Both the position numbers and the translations under genes were made by a program. From the NCBI RefSeq assembly GCF_004005485.1, contig NZ_RZUL01000004.1, positions 124,001-188,000 of the forward strand: a stretch of DNA of 64,000 bases. The letters are read 5' to 3'. Within the stretch, counting starts at the first letter, position 1; the number at the start of each line of letters is the position of its first letter. Source of the stretch: Sphingobium algorifonticola (GTDB taxonomy: Bacteria > Pseudomonadota > Alphaproteobacteria > Sphingomonadales > Sphingomonadaceae). Positions 24,791 to 33,434 of this stretch are shown piece after piece. Under the pieces are notes generated by a model, which was not told the origin of the DNA, searched no databases, and saw only the letters and a program-made list of their open reading frames with translations.

Positions 24791-26353
24791 ATGAACGAAA
24801 GCCAGGTCATCGTGATCGGTGCAGGAGTCGGCGGGCTGATATCGGCGGCGCTGCTGGCGGCGCGCGGCGTTCCGGTGCTGCTGCTGGAGGCGTCCGACGC
24901 GCCGGGCGGGAAGATGCGGCAAGTCACGGTTGACGGGGCGGCGATCGACGGCGGCCCGACGGTGTTCACGATGCGCCCGGTGTTCGATGCCATTTTCGCC
25001 GAATGCGGCGCGCGGCTCGACGACTATGTTACCTTGCGACCGGCCAGCATACTGGCCCGCCATGCCTGGGGCGACGACCGGCTGGACCTGTTCGCCGATC
25101 CGCAGGCCAGCGAGGATGCGATCGGTGCCTTCGCCGGGGCCGCCGAGGCGCTCGGCTATCGCGCTTTCCGCGCCGAGGCGCAGCGCATCTTCCAGACGCT
25201 GGATGCCCCGTTCCTGCGCCGGGGACAGACCAATCCCATTGGCCTGACCCTGCGCATGGGCGCGCGCGGCTTTGCCGACCTGTGCGCCATCCGCCCGTAC
25301 GAGACTCTGTGGAAGGCGCTGGGCGAGCATTTCCGCGACCCCCGGCTGCGCCAGCTTTTCGGCCGCTATGCGACCTATTGCGGGTCGTCGCCTTTCCTTT
25401 GCCCGGCCACGCTGATGCTGATCGCGCATGTGGAGGCAAGCGGCGTCTGGCTGGTCGAGGGCGGCATGCACGGCTTTGCCCGCGCGCTCGAAACGCTCGC
25501 GCGCTGCCTTGGCGTGGACATACGCTATGGCGAAAAGGTCGTCGGGATCACGGTCGGGCAAGGACGGGCAAATGGCGTCACCCTTGCCAGCGGCGATCAG
25601 GTTCCGGCGCGCGCCATTGTCTGCAATGCCGATCCTGCCGCGCTGGCCGACGGCCTGTTCGGGCAGGCGGTGCGCCGTGCTGTCCCCGCCGTGCCGCGCG
25701 ATCGGCGCTCGCTGGCCGCGATGGTGTGGACGGCACGCGCGGGCGCGACGGGCTTTCCATTGAGCCGCCACAATGTCTTTTTCTCGGACGATTATCCTGC
25801 CGAGTTCGCCGCCTTGTCCGCCGGCCACCTCGCCGACCGACCCAGCGTCTACGTCTGCGCGCAGGACCGGGACGACGGCGGCACGCTCACCTGCGGCGAT
25901 ATGGCAGAGCGCGTCCAGATCATCGTCAATGCGCCGCCGACCGGCGACACGCACCCCCTTACGCCTGCGGAGATCGACCGATGCACAGTACGGATGCTGG
26001 AATGCCTGGCGCGGGCCGGGCTTATGCTGGACCTCCCCCCGGCTTCGACGCAGCTTACCACGCCAACCGATTTCGCGGCGATGTATCCCTCGACGGGTGG
26101 AGCCCTTTATGGACCGGCCTCGCACGGGTGGGCGGCCTCCTTCCGCCGGCCGGGCGCGCGGACGCGGATCCCTGGGCTCTACTGCGCGGGCGGGAGCACC
26201 CATCCCGGCGCGGGCGTCCCGATGGCGGCACTCTCCGGCAGCCAGGCCGCCGCATGCCTGCTCAAGGACCAGCCTTTGACGTCCATGTCGCGCCGAACGG
26301 CTATGCCTGGTGGTACATCGACGCCTTCAGCGAGGACCGCCGCTTCGGCCTGA
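24791..26353 (+). CDS. crtD: 1-hydroxycarotenoid 3,4-desaturase (methoxyneurosporene dehydrogenase)
   Basis: FAD-dependent carotenoid desaturase of the CrtI family acting late in the spheroidene/spirilloxanthin route. The N-terminal dinucleotide motif VIVIGAGVGGLISAALLAARG and the C-terminal GLYCAGGSTHPGAGVPMAALSG are diagnostic. The frame runs to 26353, giving 520 aa: the last 33 or so residues overlap crtC by 100 bases and look unlike the family. No clear Shine-Dalgarno precedes the ATG. Divergent from crtF. Confidence 0.93.
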   Translation: MNESQVIVIGAGVGGLISAALLAARGVPVLLLEASDAPGGKMRQVTVDGAAIDGGPTVFTMRPVFDAIFAECGARLDDYVTLRPASILARHAWGDDRLDLFADPQASEDAIGAFAGAAEALGYRAFRAEAQRIFQTLDAPFLRRGQTNPIGLTLRMGARGFADLCAIRPYETLWKALGEHFRDPRLRQLFGRYATYCGSSPFLCPATLMLIAHVEASGVWLVEGGMHGFARALETLARCLGVDIRYGEKVVGITVGQGRANGVTLASGDQVPARAIVCNADPAALADGLFGQAVRRAVPAVPRDRRSLAAMVWTARAGATGFPLSRHNVFFSDDYPAEFAALSAGHLADRPSVYVCAQDRDDGGTLTCGDMAERVQIIVNAPPTGDTHPLTPAEIDRCTVRMLECLARAGLMLDLPPASTQLTTPTDFAAMYPSTGGALYGPASHGWAASFRRPGARTRIPGLYCAGGSTHPGAGVPMAALSGSQAAACLLKDQPLTSMSRRTAMPGGTSTPSARTAASA

Positions 26354-27186
26354 CCGTCATCGCCTTCATCGGCAGCGTGTTTTCACCTTATTACAAGCTG
26401 AGCGGGCGCGGACGGCCGGACAATCATTGCGCGATCAACATCGCGCTCAACGGCCCCGGCAGCAACCGCTGGGCGATGACCGAACGGCCACAGCATCGCG
26501 TCGACAGGGGCAAGGACCATTTCGCGGTCGGGCCGAGCGCGCTGCGCTGGGACGGCGACACGCTGGTCATCGACGTGAACGAGATATCGGCCCCCCTACC
26601 CTGGCCGGTGCGGGGGCAAATCCGCGTCTCGCCCGAGATGATCGGCACGACGGCCTTCACGCTCGATCCGGCCGGGCGGCATCGCTGGCATCCAGTGGCA
26701 CCGCGCGCGCGGGTGGAAGTCGAGATGACGCATCCGGGCATAAGCTGGAAGGGCGACGGCTATTTCGACAGCAATTTCGGCGATGAACCGCTGGAGGACG
26801 GCTTTGTCGACTGGCACTGGTCGCGCGCGCATCTGAAGCGGGACGTGGCGGTCCTGTACGAAGGCGTGCGCCGCTGCGGCACGCCGTTCGATCTGGCGCT
26901 GCGCTTCGACCGACAGGGACGTTGGCATGATGTCGTACCACCACCCGTCGCATCGCTGCCGCGCACCGGCTGGCTGGTGAAGCGCGCGACGCGGGCCGAT
27001 GCGGGAACCGACCCGCGCGTCATCAGGACATGGATCGATGCGCCCTTCTACGCCCGGTCGGCGCTTGCAACCCGCATGTTCGGCGAGGATGTGCAGGCCG
27101 TCCACGAAAGCCTGTCGCTCAACCGGTTCCGCTCGCCGATCGTCCAGTCGATGCTGCCCTACCGGATGCCGCGGGCGGTGTGGTGA
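26254..27186 (+). CDS. crtC: Carotenoid 1,2-hydratase (hydroxyneurosporene synthase)
   Basis: Adds water across the end double bond of acyclic carotenoids, making the 1-hydroxy group used by CrtD and CrtF. The chain has the CrtC blocks GYAWWYIDAFSEDRRFGL, IAFIGSVFSPYYKLSGRG and GYFDSNFGDEPLEDGFVDW. ATG 26254 is the only start compatible with the conserved N-terminus; this puts the first 100 bases within the 3' end of crtD in another frame. 310 aa. Confidence 0.92.
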   Translation: MPAQGPAFDVHVAPNGYAWWYIDAFSEDRRFGLTVIAFIGSVFSPYYKLSGRGRPDNHCAINIALNGPGSNRWAMTERPQHRVDRGKDHFAVGPSALRWDGDTLVIDVNEISAPLPWPVRGQIRVSPEMIGTTAFTLDPAGRHRWHPVAPRARVEVEMTHPGISWKGDGYFDSNFGDEPLEDGFVDWHWSRAHLKRDVAVLYEGVRRCGTPFDLALRFDRQGRWHDVVPPPVASLPRTGWLVKRATRADAGTDPRVIRTWIDAPFYARSALATRMFGEDVQAVHESLSLNRFRSPIVQSMLPYRMPRAVW

Positions 27187-27216
27187 GGGTGGTCGTGGCG
27201 AGTCCCGGCGCGCGGG

Positions 27217-27375
27217 TTAAAGCGGCGGGTCAGCCGTCTCCGTTTTCTCCGCCGCCTTCTTGGCCTTGTCCTTTGCGATATCGCGGTTGACGGACCAGAG
27301 CTGCCAGCCGCCGAAGCCCAGCGCGAGCGCGAGCACGAAGACCATTTCCACAAGGCCGTAGTTATCGGGGTTCAC
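27217..27375 (-). CDS. 52-aa single-span membrane protein downstream of bchO
   Basis: Family not recognised. GTG at 27375 is preceded by GGAG at about eight bases, and the start lies 14 bases inside the 3' end of bchO, so translation is coupled to it. The peptide has one hydrophobic helix (about residues 9-25, VEMVFVLALALGFGGWQLW) followed by a charged tail rich in Lys and Glu, which by the positive-inside rule puts the C-terminus in the cytoplasm. It ends 30 bases from the convergent crtC. Size and topology resemble small pigment-complex accessory peptides, but no function can be assigned. Confidence 0.7.
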   Translation of the reverse strand: MNPDNYGLVEMVFVLALALGFGGWQLWSVNRDIAKDKAKKAAEKTETADPPL

Positions 27376-28270
27376 GGCTTTTCTCCTCTCGCTGATCCAG
27401 TTGCATAGCATGATCGGCGATGATCGCCGCAATCCGCTCGGGCGCTTCCTCATGCGCCAGATGGCCCAGACCGGACAGGATCGTCATGTCGGCATTCGGC
27501 ATGATCGCCGCTGCGGCCTGTGCATCTTTTGCCGGAATGGCGCTATCACCCTGCCCATGCGCCAGCAATACCGGCACTGTGATTCCCGGCAGTGCGGCTT
27601 GCAGGGAAGGCAGGTCCCAGTCCGCCATCATCGTGATCGCGGCGCTGCAGTGGCCCGGGGTAGCAAAGAGCGCCGCATAATGGCGCACCCCGGCCGCATC
27701 GATCCGCGATCCGGTGCTGCGCGCCAGAAACTTTGCGACATCGGCCGGGTCACGCGCCATCCGCGCAAAGATCGACGGCGCGAAGGGATTGACGAACAGC
27801 AGCTTCGCGAGCGTTGGAAAGAGGCGCGCGGCGATCCCCGGAAAAGGCATAAGCGCGGCGTTCAAGCCCACCACACAGTCCGGTTGGGCATGTCCGTCCG
27901 CCACCATGCGCAGTGCCACCGCCGCGCCTGCGGAATGGCCGACGATGCAGCGCGGCGACAGGTCCATCGCCGTCATCAGCCCACCGACTGCGCGGGCCAT
28001 CGCAGTCATCGCCAGCCCGCCCGGCGGTCGCCCGCTGGTAAAGCCATGCCCCGGCATATCGGGCGCAATCACGGTGAAATGCGCCGCCAACAGCGGCATC
28101 AGTGTGCGCCAGCTATGCGTCGCCGCCCCCGTGCCGTGGAGCAGCAGCAATGGCGGGCCGTTCCCCATCAGTTGGACATGCCAGCGCAGTTGCCCCGCAT
28201 CGACGAAGCGGCTGGCCGACCGGTTGGGCCAGTCGCGCCCCTCGACATCCCAGCGCGGATGATAGCTCAT
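27362..28270 (-). CDS. bchO: Alpha/beta hydrolase associated with Mg-chelatase
   Basis: 302-aa alpha/beta hydrolase. The oxyanion region LLLLHGTGAATHSW, nucleophile elbow IVGHSAGAAVAL and a C-terminal His (GLGHLAHEEAPE) complete the triad. BchO sits next to bchID in purple bacteria; its substrate is unproven. ATG overlaps the bchD stop (ATGA). Confidence 0.9.
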   Translation of the reverse strand: MSYHPRWDVEGRDWPNRSASRFVDAGQLRWHVQLMGNGPPLLLLHGTGAATHSWRTLMPLLAAHFTVIAPDMPGHGFTSGRPPGGLAMTAMARAVGGLMTAMDLSPRCIVGHSAGAAVALRMVADGHAQPDCVVGLNAALMPFPGIAARLFPTLAKLLFVNPFAPSIFARMARDPADVAKFLARSTGSRIDAAGVRHYAALFATPGHCSAAITMMADWDLPSLQAALPGITVPVLLAHGQGDSAIPAKDAQAAAAIMPNADMTILSGLGHLAHEEAPERIAAIIADHAMQLDQREEKSREPR

Positions 28271-30030
28271 GGCTTTTGCACCGCGACCACCGCAGCGTGC
28301 ATCGCGGCGGCGTCGCCTCGCGGCAGGGGCAGGTATCGCGCGCCCATCATCGCAGCAAGTTCCGCGCCTTCGCGCCGGGGCCGGGGGGAAATATCGACGA
28401 AAGCCGACGGTATCGCCGATGCCCCGATGATTCGCGCTGCCGTCTCGGCATCGGCTTGCGCCACCGCCTGTACCATAGCGCCGTCGCGCGCGACATTGGC
28501 CCGGCCATCGGTCAGCACCACGATGAACGGCGATCGGCCACGTGCCCTCGCCGCCTGCGCAACGTCATGCGCGGCGTGCAAACCGGCGGCCAGCGGCGTA
28601 CCGCCGCCTCCCGGCAAGTCCCCCAGCGACCGCCGCGCGCGCGTCAGCGACCGGGTGGGCGGGAGCAGCACGTCCGCACCGGTGCCGCGAAAGGCGACCA
28701 GCGCCACCTGCGCGCGCTTCACATAGGCGTCGGCCAGCAGCCGCTCTACCGCGCCCTTGGCTTCCGCAAGCCGGGCGACAGCCGACGACCCGGATGCATC
28801 GACCGCAAAGATCGTGACCGCCTCTGCCCGTGTCTCGAAACGGCGGATACGTAGATCGTCGCGCCGCACCTGCACCCGCCCGATCTGGCCGCCGCGCAGC
28901 TTCTGCCAGGGCGCGGCAGCGCGCAGCGTGTCGATGAGGCTGAGGCGCAACCCATTGCCAGGCACGCCCGCCCGCGCCCCGACCGGCCGTCCGCGCGCGG
29001 CCGACTTACGCCGCTCGCCCGCGCCCCGCGCCCGGTTGACCGCACGCTGACGGCTGCGTCCGTCGGCAATCCGGGCCAGCACATCGGGCGGGAGATGGGC
29101 CATCACCGCTTCCAGGACGACATCTTCCATCGGCATCGGCGCGCTCTGGTCGTCGCCGTCGCTGTCGGGCGGCGCGTCGCCGGACGATGGCGGCGGATCG
29201 GGTGTCTCATCGGGCGCATCGGCCTGCGGCGGCGCCGGCAGGCGCGTCGCCCGCGGACCCAGCACCAGCCGCGCGGCGGCCATGACATCCGCCTCGCCGA
29301 TCGTGCGCCGCCCGGCCAGCACGGCCGATGCACGCGCCGCCCGCAGCGCGAAGATCGGCGCGCGGGCCGATTCTATCCCCAGCATCCCGGCTGTAGCCAC
29401 CAGCGCCGTCAGCACATCATCGCCCGGCGGCTCGATATCCTGCAAACGAAGCAGGGGCGGCGAAATTGGATCGCCGTCCAACCGATGCCGCCGGTCATTG
29501 CTGAGCGCGTCGAGCCGGATATGAAAGGCCAGCCGCTCCGCCAGCGTATCACTGACGCGCTCCTCGGCCTCCACGCCATCGTCGAACGCCACCAGCAACA
29601 GCCGCGCGGGCGCTTCCAGCATCACGCCGTCGCGCGCCGCGCGCACCGTGCCGCTGTCCAGCGTAGCTGCCAGATGTGCGACGATATGGTCGGGCAGACG
29701 CTCCGCCATCGGGATGACGACTCTGCCGCCGTCAGCCTCCGCGAGCAGCCCCCGGCGCATGACCACGCCGCCCCGCGCCAGCGTTGCCGTCAGGTCGATG
29801 CCACCGAGCAGACGGTCCTCGTCGATGTGGCCGGGCAGCCGCCGTTCGGGCGCATCGGCAGGCATGCAGGCGCGCAGCATGTCGAGCACAGGATCGCGCA
29901 TGTCGCCGCCGCCGCGCAGGATCATGCCGCCCAGACCCGCCGGATCGACAGCGCACAGGCGCGCGGCAAGTAGGGCATCGGCAAAGGCGTCCGGGCCCGT
30001 TTCAGCTTCCGGAACCGCCGTGGCGGTCAT
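28267..30030 (-). CDS. bchD: Magnesium chelatase subunit D
   Basis: 587-aa partner of BchI in the AAA+ motor of Mg-chelatase. It has an N-terminal degenerate AAA+ domain, an acidic Pro-rich linker (near residues 270-300, many Pro and Asp), and a C-terminal von Willebrand A domain with an intact MIDAS site (FAVDASGSSA and GGGGTPLAAGL). ATG 30030 overlaps the bchI stop; the upstream frame lies within bchI. Confidence 0.96.
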   Translation of the reverse strand: MTATAVPEAETGPDAFADALLAARLCAVDPAGLGGMILRGGGDMRDPVLDMLRACMPADAPERRLPGHIDEDRLLGGIDLTATLARGGVVMRRGLLAEADGGRVVIPMAERLPDHIVAHLAATLDSGTVRAARDGVMLEAPARLLLVAFDDGVEAEERVSDTLAERLAFHIRLDALSNDRRHRLDGDPISPPLLRLQDIEPPGDDVLTALVATAGMLGIESARAPIFALRAARASAVLAGRRTIGEADVMAAARLVLGPRATRLPAPPQADAPDETPDPPPSSGDAPPDSDGDDQSAPMPMEDVVLEAVMAHLPPDVLARIADGRSRQRAVNRARGAGERRKSAARGRPVGARAGVPGNGLRLSLIDTLRAAAPWQKLRGGQIGRVQVRRDDLRIRRFETRAEAVTIFAVDASGSSAVARLAEAKGAVERLLADAYVKRAQVALVAFRGTGADVLLPPTRSLTRARRSLGDLPGGGGTPLAAGLHAAHDVAQAARARGRSPFIVVLTDGRANVARDGAMVQAVAQADAETAARIIGASAIPSAFVDISPRPRREGAELAAMMGARYLPLPRGDAAAMHAAVVAVQKP

Positions 30031-31037
30031 GCGGGAATCAGTTCGGCCATTGCCCGGTCGATCCGCGCCGTCGATCCGGTTTCGTCCAGCACGTTGCGGC
30101 GCAGCCGGTGTCGCAAGGCGAGCGGCGCGACATGCCGCAGATGGCTCGGCGCAACCGTAGCGTCGCCATCCAGCGCCGCCAGCGCCCGGCTCGCCCGCAT
30201 CAGAGTGAGTTCGCCACGCAGGCCATCGGCCCCGACCGCTATACACAGGCGCGAGGCAAGCGAGAGAATCTCGTCCGGCACTGTCACGGCAGGCAGCATG
30301 TCCTTGCCCCGGCCAATCTTCTTGAGCGTCTTGCGTTCCGCCTTGCGCCAGCTTTCGACGAAGCTTTCCGGGCCGCGTTCGAACGCGTCGCATCGTTTCA
30401 GTATCTCGATCCGCTGCGCCAGATCCTGCGGCGTTCGCACCTCGACCGAAAGGCCGAAACGGTCAAGCAGTTGCGGTCGCAGTTCGCCTTCTTCCGGATT
30501 GCCACTGCCTACCAGCACGAAACGGGCACCGTGGCGGACGCTCAACCCCTCGCGTTCGACAACATTCTCGCCCGACGCCGCCACGTCGAGCAACAGATCG
30601 ACGATATGATCCTCCAGCAGGTTCACTTCGTCGATGTAGAGAAATCCGCGATGCGCCCGCGCCAGCAGTCCCGGCTCGAATGCCTTTTCACCGTGGCCGA
30701 GCGCCCGTTCCAGATCGAGCGCACCAACCACGCGATCCTCCGTCGCGCCAAGCGGCAGATCGACGAACGGCACCGGCATCACCGCCTTGCCCGGTCTGTG
30801 CGCCTCGGGCGCGGGGCAGGCATTCTCGCTGCCCGGCGGGCAGTTGTATCGACAGCCCGCGACAACCGGAATCGGGGGGAGCAGCCCGGCCAGCGCACGG
30901 ACCGCCGTGGACTTTCCCGTGCCGCGATCGCCGAACACCATGACCCCGCCGATCCGCGCGTCGACCGCGGCGATCAGCAGCGCCAGCTTCATTTCATCCT
31001 GACCGACGATGGCGGAAAAGGGGAAGGACATTTTCAT
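30027..31037 (-). CDS. bchI: Magnesium chelatase subunit I
   Basis: AAA+ ATPase subunit of Mg-chelatase, about 336 aa. Walker A GDRGTGKSTAVRALA near residue 40, Walker B FLYIDEVNLLEDHIVDLLL, and sensor FVLVGSGNPEEGELRPQLLDRFG. The start is uncertain: ATG 31037 or ATG 31031, neither with a clear Shine-Dalgarno site; a perfect PpsR-type palindrome ends only nine bases upstream of 31037. Operon bchI-bchD-bchO-52-aa gene, all overlapping. Confidence 0.95.
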   Translation of the reverse strand: MKMSFPFSAIVGQDEMKLALLIAAVDARIGGVMVFGDRGTGKSTAVRALAGLLPPIPVVAGCRYNCPPGSENACPAPEAHRPGKAVMPVPFVDLPLGATEDRVVGALDLERALGHGEKAFEPGLLARAHRGFLYIDEVNLLEDHIVDLLLDVAASGENVVEREGLSVRHGARFVLVGSGNPEEGELRPQLLDRFGLSVEVRTPQDLAQRIEILKRCDAFERGPESFVESWRKAERKTLKKIGRGKDMLPAVTVPDEILSLASRLCIAVGADGLRGELTLMRASRALAALDGDATVAPSHLRHVAPLALRHRLRRNVLDETGSTARIDRAMAELIPA

Positions 31038-31045
31038 GCGCAACG

Positions 31046-31063
31046 TGTAACATGCACTGGACA
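31046..31063. promoter_or_regulatory. PpsR/CrtJ-type palindrome between bchI and tspO (perfect)
   Basis: TGTAACATGCACTGGACA is an exact TGT-N12-ACA site in the divergent gap. No second site at 8 bp is seen. It could control both bchI and the tspO-like gene. Confidence 0.65.
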
Positions 31064-31088
31064 CTCCACAAGCCGGTCAGGACAGAAA

Positions 31089-31571
31089 TTGTCAAACTCC
31101 CTTGTCGTTGCCATGGGCGTGGCCATCGTGCTGCTCGTTGGCGGCGGCCTCGCCACGCCGATCGGCACCTGGTATCGCGACTTGCGGAAACCGGGTCTGC
31201 AGCCGCCGAACTGGCTGTTCGGTCCGGCCTGGACGATCATATTGGGCCTTTCCGCATGGTCCGCCTCGATCGCATGGGAGAGTACCGCCGATGCCGCGAC
31301 GCGGCGCGCCATCATCATCGTCTTTGCCGTGAACGCCGTGTGCCATGCTTTGTGGAGCCCGCTGTTCTTCAAGGCGCGTCGCCCCGACTGGGCACTGGTG
31401 GAAGTGGTGTTCCTGTGGGTGTCCATCGTCCTGCTGATGGTCGTGCTGGGGCCAATTTCCGCCAAGGCCGCGCTGCTCAACCTGCCCTATCTGCTCTGGG
31501 TCAGCTTCGCGAGCTGGCTCAACTGGCGGATCGTCGTGCTGAACGGTCCGTTCGGGGCGCAAAGAGCGTAG
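31089..31571 (+). CDS. tspO: TspO/MBR (CrtK-like) membrane protein
   Basis: Five-helix tryptophan-rich sensory protein/peripheral-type benzodiazepine receptor homologue, about 160 aa. Typical blocks: TWYRDLRKPGLQPPNWLFGP, VNAVCHALWSPLFFKARRPD and LLNLPYLLWVSFASWLNW. Start choice: TTG 31089 has AGGA six bases upstream and completes the first helix; ATG 31113 has no ribosome site. In Rhodobacter the PGC gene crtK/tspO encodes this family and tunes tetrapyrrole-linked repression of photosynthesis genes, which fits its place opposite bchI. A second, distant homologue is at 54955-55503. Confidence 0.88.
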   Translation: MSNSLVVAMGVAIVLLVGGGLATPIGTWYRDLRKPGLQPPNWLFGPAWTIILGLSAWSASIAWESTADAATRRAIIIVFAVNAVCHALWSPLFFKARRPDWALVEVVFLWVSIVLLMVVLGPISAKAALLNLPYLLWVSFASWLNWRIVVLNGPFGAQRA

Positions 31572-31572
31572 G

Positions 31573-31588
31573 TCACCGCGTCCGGTGA
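31573..31588. terminator. Small hairpin between tspO and the GMC gene
   Basis: Perfect 6-bp stem TCACCG/CGGTGA with a CGTC loop in the 22-base gap between convergent genes. It has no U tract, so a terminator role is tentative. Confidence 0.3.
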
Positions 31589-31593
31589 GGTGC

Positions 31594-33231
31594 TTATCCC
31601 CGCCGGTCCGCCGCGATGATCGCCGCAGCGCGCCAGCCGAGTGCCATCGCCGGCGCATTGGTGTTGCCCGAAATCAGGCCCGGCATCGCCGAACAATCCA
31701 CGACGCGCAGGCCATCGACGCCGCGCACACGCAGATGCGGATCGAGCACCGCTGTCTCTTCCCCACCCATGCCGCAGGTGCCGACGCCATGCAGCCCGCT
31801 GGTCGAAAGCGCGCGGAACCGCTCCAGCAGCGCGGCGTCATCCTGCACATCCGCGCCGGGAATGATTGCCTCGCCCACATCCTGCGCCAGCGCAGGCTGC
31901 GCCACATAGGCACGCATCATGCGGATCGAAGCAATGGCGGCGACACGATCCTCCGGCGTCGCCAGCCAGTTGGGCGCGATGCGGGCCGGGGCGTCCGGTT
32001 CCGGCCCGGTAATCGCAATGCTCCCTTCGCTGGTCATCTGGAGCAGCGTGCCGGACACGGTCATGCCGGGTCGCGGATCGACCGCCCCCAGCGGCACGGG
32101 ATGATTCTCGTCCCCCAGCGCGAACATGTAGCCGCTGAGATACAGTTGCAGGTCGGTCGGCGCGCCCTGCCCCTTCGTGCTGAGAAACGCGCCGATCTCA
32201 AACGGTCCCGTCGCCATCGGACCGCTGCGCGTCAGATAATAGCGCGCCGCCGCCGCGATGAGACCCGCCCCATGATAATGATGCTGGATACCGCTGGGCC
32301 GTTTCAGCCGGAACGGCATGGTGAAGGAGAGATGCTCGCGCATGTGGCGACCGACCGCCGGGCTGTGCGCCTGCACCGTCACGCCGGCCGCTAGCAGCAG
32401 CGCGCCGTCGCCGATGCCCGATCGCTGGAGCAGGCGCGGGCTTTCGAGCGTTCCGGCGCTCAGGATGATTTCGCCAGCACAATTGACGGAAATGTCCCCT
32501 CGCGTCGCGCTGCGCAGCGCAAGACCCACGGCGCGGCCATTGGACAGGCGGACATGGCGGGCGGTCGTGTCGGTCAGGACATGCAGATTGGCGCGGCGGC
32601 GCGCGGTGCGCAGGAAGGCGACCGACCCGCTCTGTCTTCGCCCCTTGCGGATGTTATGGCTGTAATAGCCGACGCGCCCGCCGCCACGGCTGTTGAGGTC
32701 ATCGGTGCGGACAAGACCCATGCTTTCGCCCGCCGCAATCATGCGTTCGGCCAGCGGATAGCGATAGGTGTCCGCCGTGACATGCACCGGCCCGCCGCTG
32801 CCGCGCGTGTCGCTTGGTCCCATGGCGTGATCCTCGATCGCGCGGAAGGCCTCCAGCATCGCCGCGGCGTTCCATCCGGTTGCGCCTTTCGCTTCCCAGG
32901 CGTCATAGTCGTGCGCCTCGCCCCGGCTCCAGATCATGCCGTTGATCGCGGAGGAGCCGCCAAGGCCGCGCCCGCGTATCCACACTTCATGCGCGGCCTC
33001 GCCTTCCACGCGCGGTTGATCGACCTGATAGGCCCAGACATGCGCAGGCGAGGTGACGAGCTTCGCGATCCCCTTGGGCATCGTGATCCAAGGCGAGATG
33101 CCCGCCCCGCCCGCCTCGATCAGCAGCACCCGGATCGCCGGGTCCGCCGACAGCCGCTCGGCTAGGACGCAGCCGGAAGAGCCAGCGCCGACGATGATAT
33201 AGTCATAGCTGTCGGCCAGTTCGCCCTGCAT
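31594..33231 (-). CDS. GMC family oxidoreductase (choline dehydrogenase-like)
   Basis: FAD-dependent alcohol dehydrogenase/oxidase of the GMC family, 545 aa. The FAD motif DYIIVGAGSSGCVLAERLS is at the N-terminus, the GMC signature GGSSAINGMIWSRG near residue 80, and the C-terminal block LHGVGTCGMG...VRGVDGLRVVDCSAMP contains the active-site His region. ATG 33231 is preferred over 33246 because AAGGAG lies five bases upstream. The substrate is unknown; neighbours suggest oxidation of an alcohol group in a catabolic route. Convergent with tspO. Confidence 0.9.
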   Translation of the reverse strand: MQGELADSYDYIIVGAGSSGCVLAERLSADPAIRVLLIEAGGAGISPWITMPKGIAKLVTSPAHVWAYQVDQPRVEGEAAHEVWIRGRGLGGSSAINGMIWSRGEAHDYDAWEAKGATGWNAAAMLEAFRAIEDHAMGPSDTRGSGGPVHVTADTYRYPLAERMIAAGESMGLVRTDDLNSRGGGRVGYYSHNIRKGRRQSGSVAFLRTARRRANLHVLTDTTARHVRLSNGRAVGLALRSATRGDISVNCAGEIILSAGTLESPRLLQRSGIGDGALLLAAGVTVQAHSPAVGRHMREHLSFTMPFRLKRPSGIQHHYHGAGLIAAAARYYLTRSGPMATGPFEIGAFLSTKGQGAPTDLQLYLSGYMFALGDENHPVPLGAVDPRPGMTVSGTLLQMTSEGSIAITGPEPDAPARIAPNWLATPEDRVAAIASIRMMRAYVAQPALAQDVGEAIIPGADVQDDAALLERFRALSTSGLHGVGTCGMGGEETAVLDPHLRVRGVDGLRVVDCSAMPGLISGNTNAPAMALGWRAAAIIAADRRG

Positions 33232-33325
33232 GTCCGCTCCTTGCATGATGCTGCGGAGGATCGGGCGGCGGGGCCGACGCGGCTACTGACGAATGTGTCA
33301 GGCGGGGGGATGATACAAGCAATCC

Positions 33326-33425
33326 CCGTTCGGGCTGAGCTTGTCGAAGCCCTCCCCTGAGCCGCAGGTGAAGGATGCCTCGCTTGCGCTCGGCAGAACC
33401 CTTCGACTTCGCTCAGGGCGAACGG
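33326..33425. repeat. Intergenic imperfect palindromic repeat
   Basis: Arms CCGTTCGGGCTGAGC... (33326-33349) and its near inverse (33401-33425) flank about 50 bases, in the 203-base gap between the acyl-CoA dehydrogenase and the GMC gene. Arm ends and length match the element inside bchB. It looks like a dispersed REP/MITE-like family; no transposase is nearby. The rest of the gap shows no ORF. Confidence 0.65.
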
Positions 33426-33434
33426 ATTTATGTA

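Noticed and set aside
24764..26203. 479-aa minus-strand ORF opposite crtD
   Set aside because: Antisense shadow; crtD is unambiguous.
31090..31107. TGTCAAACTCCCTTGTCG as a second PpsR site near tspO
   Set aside because: Right half-site does not match ACA; only one half-site is preserved.
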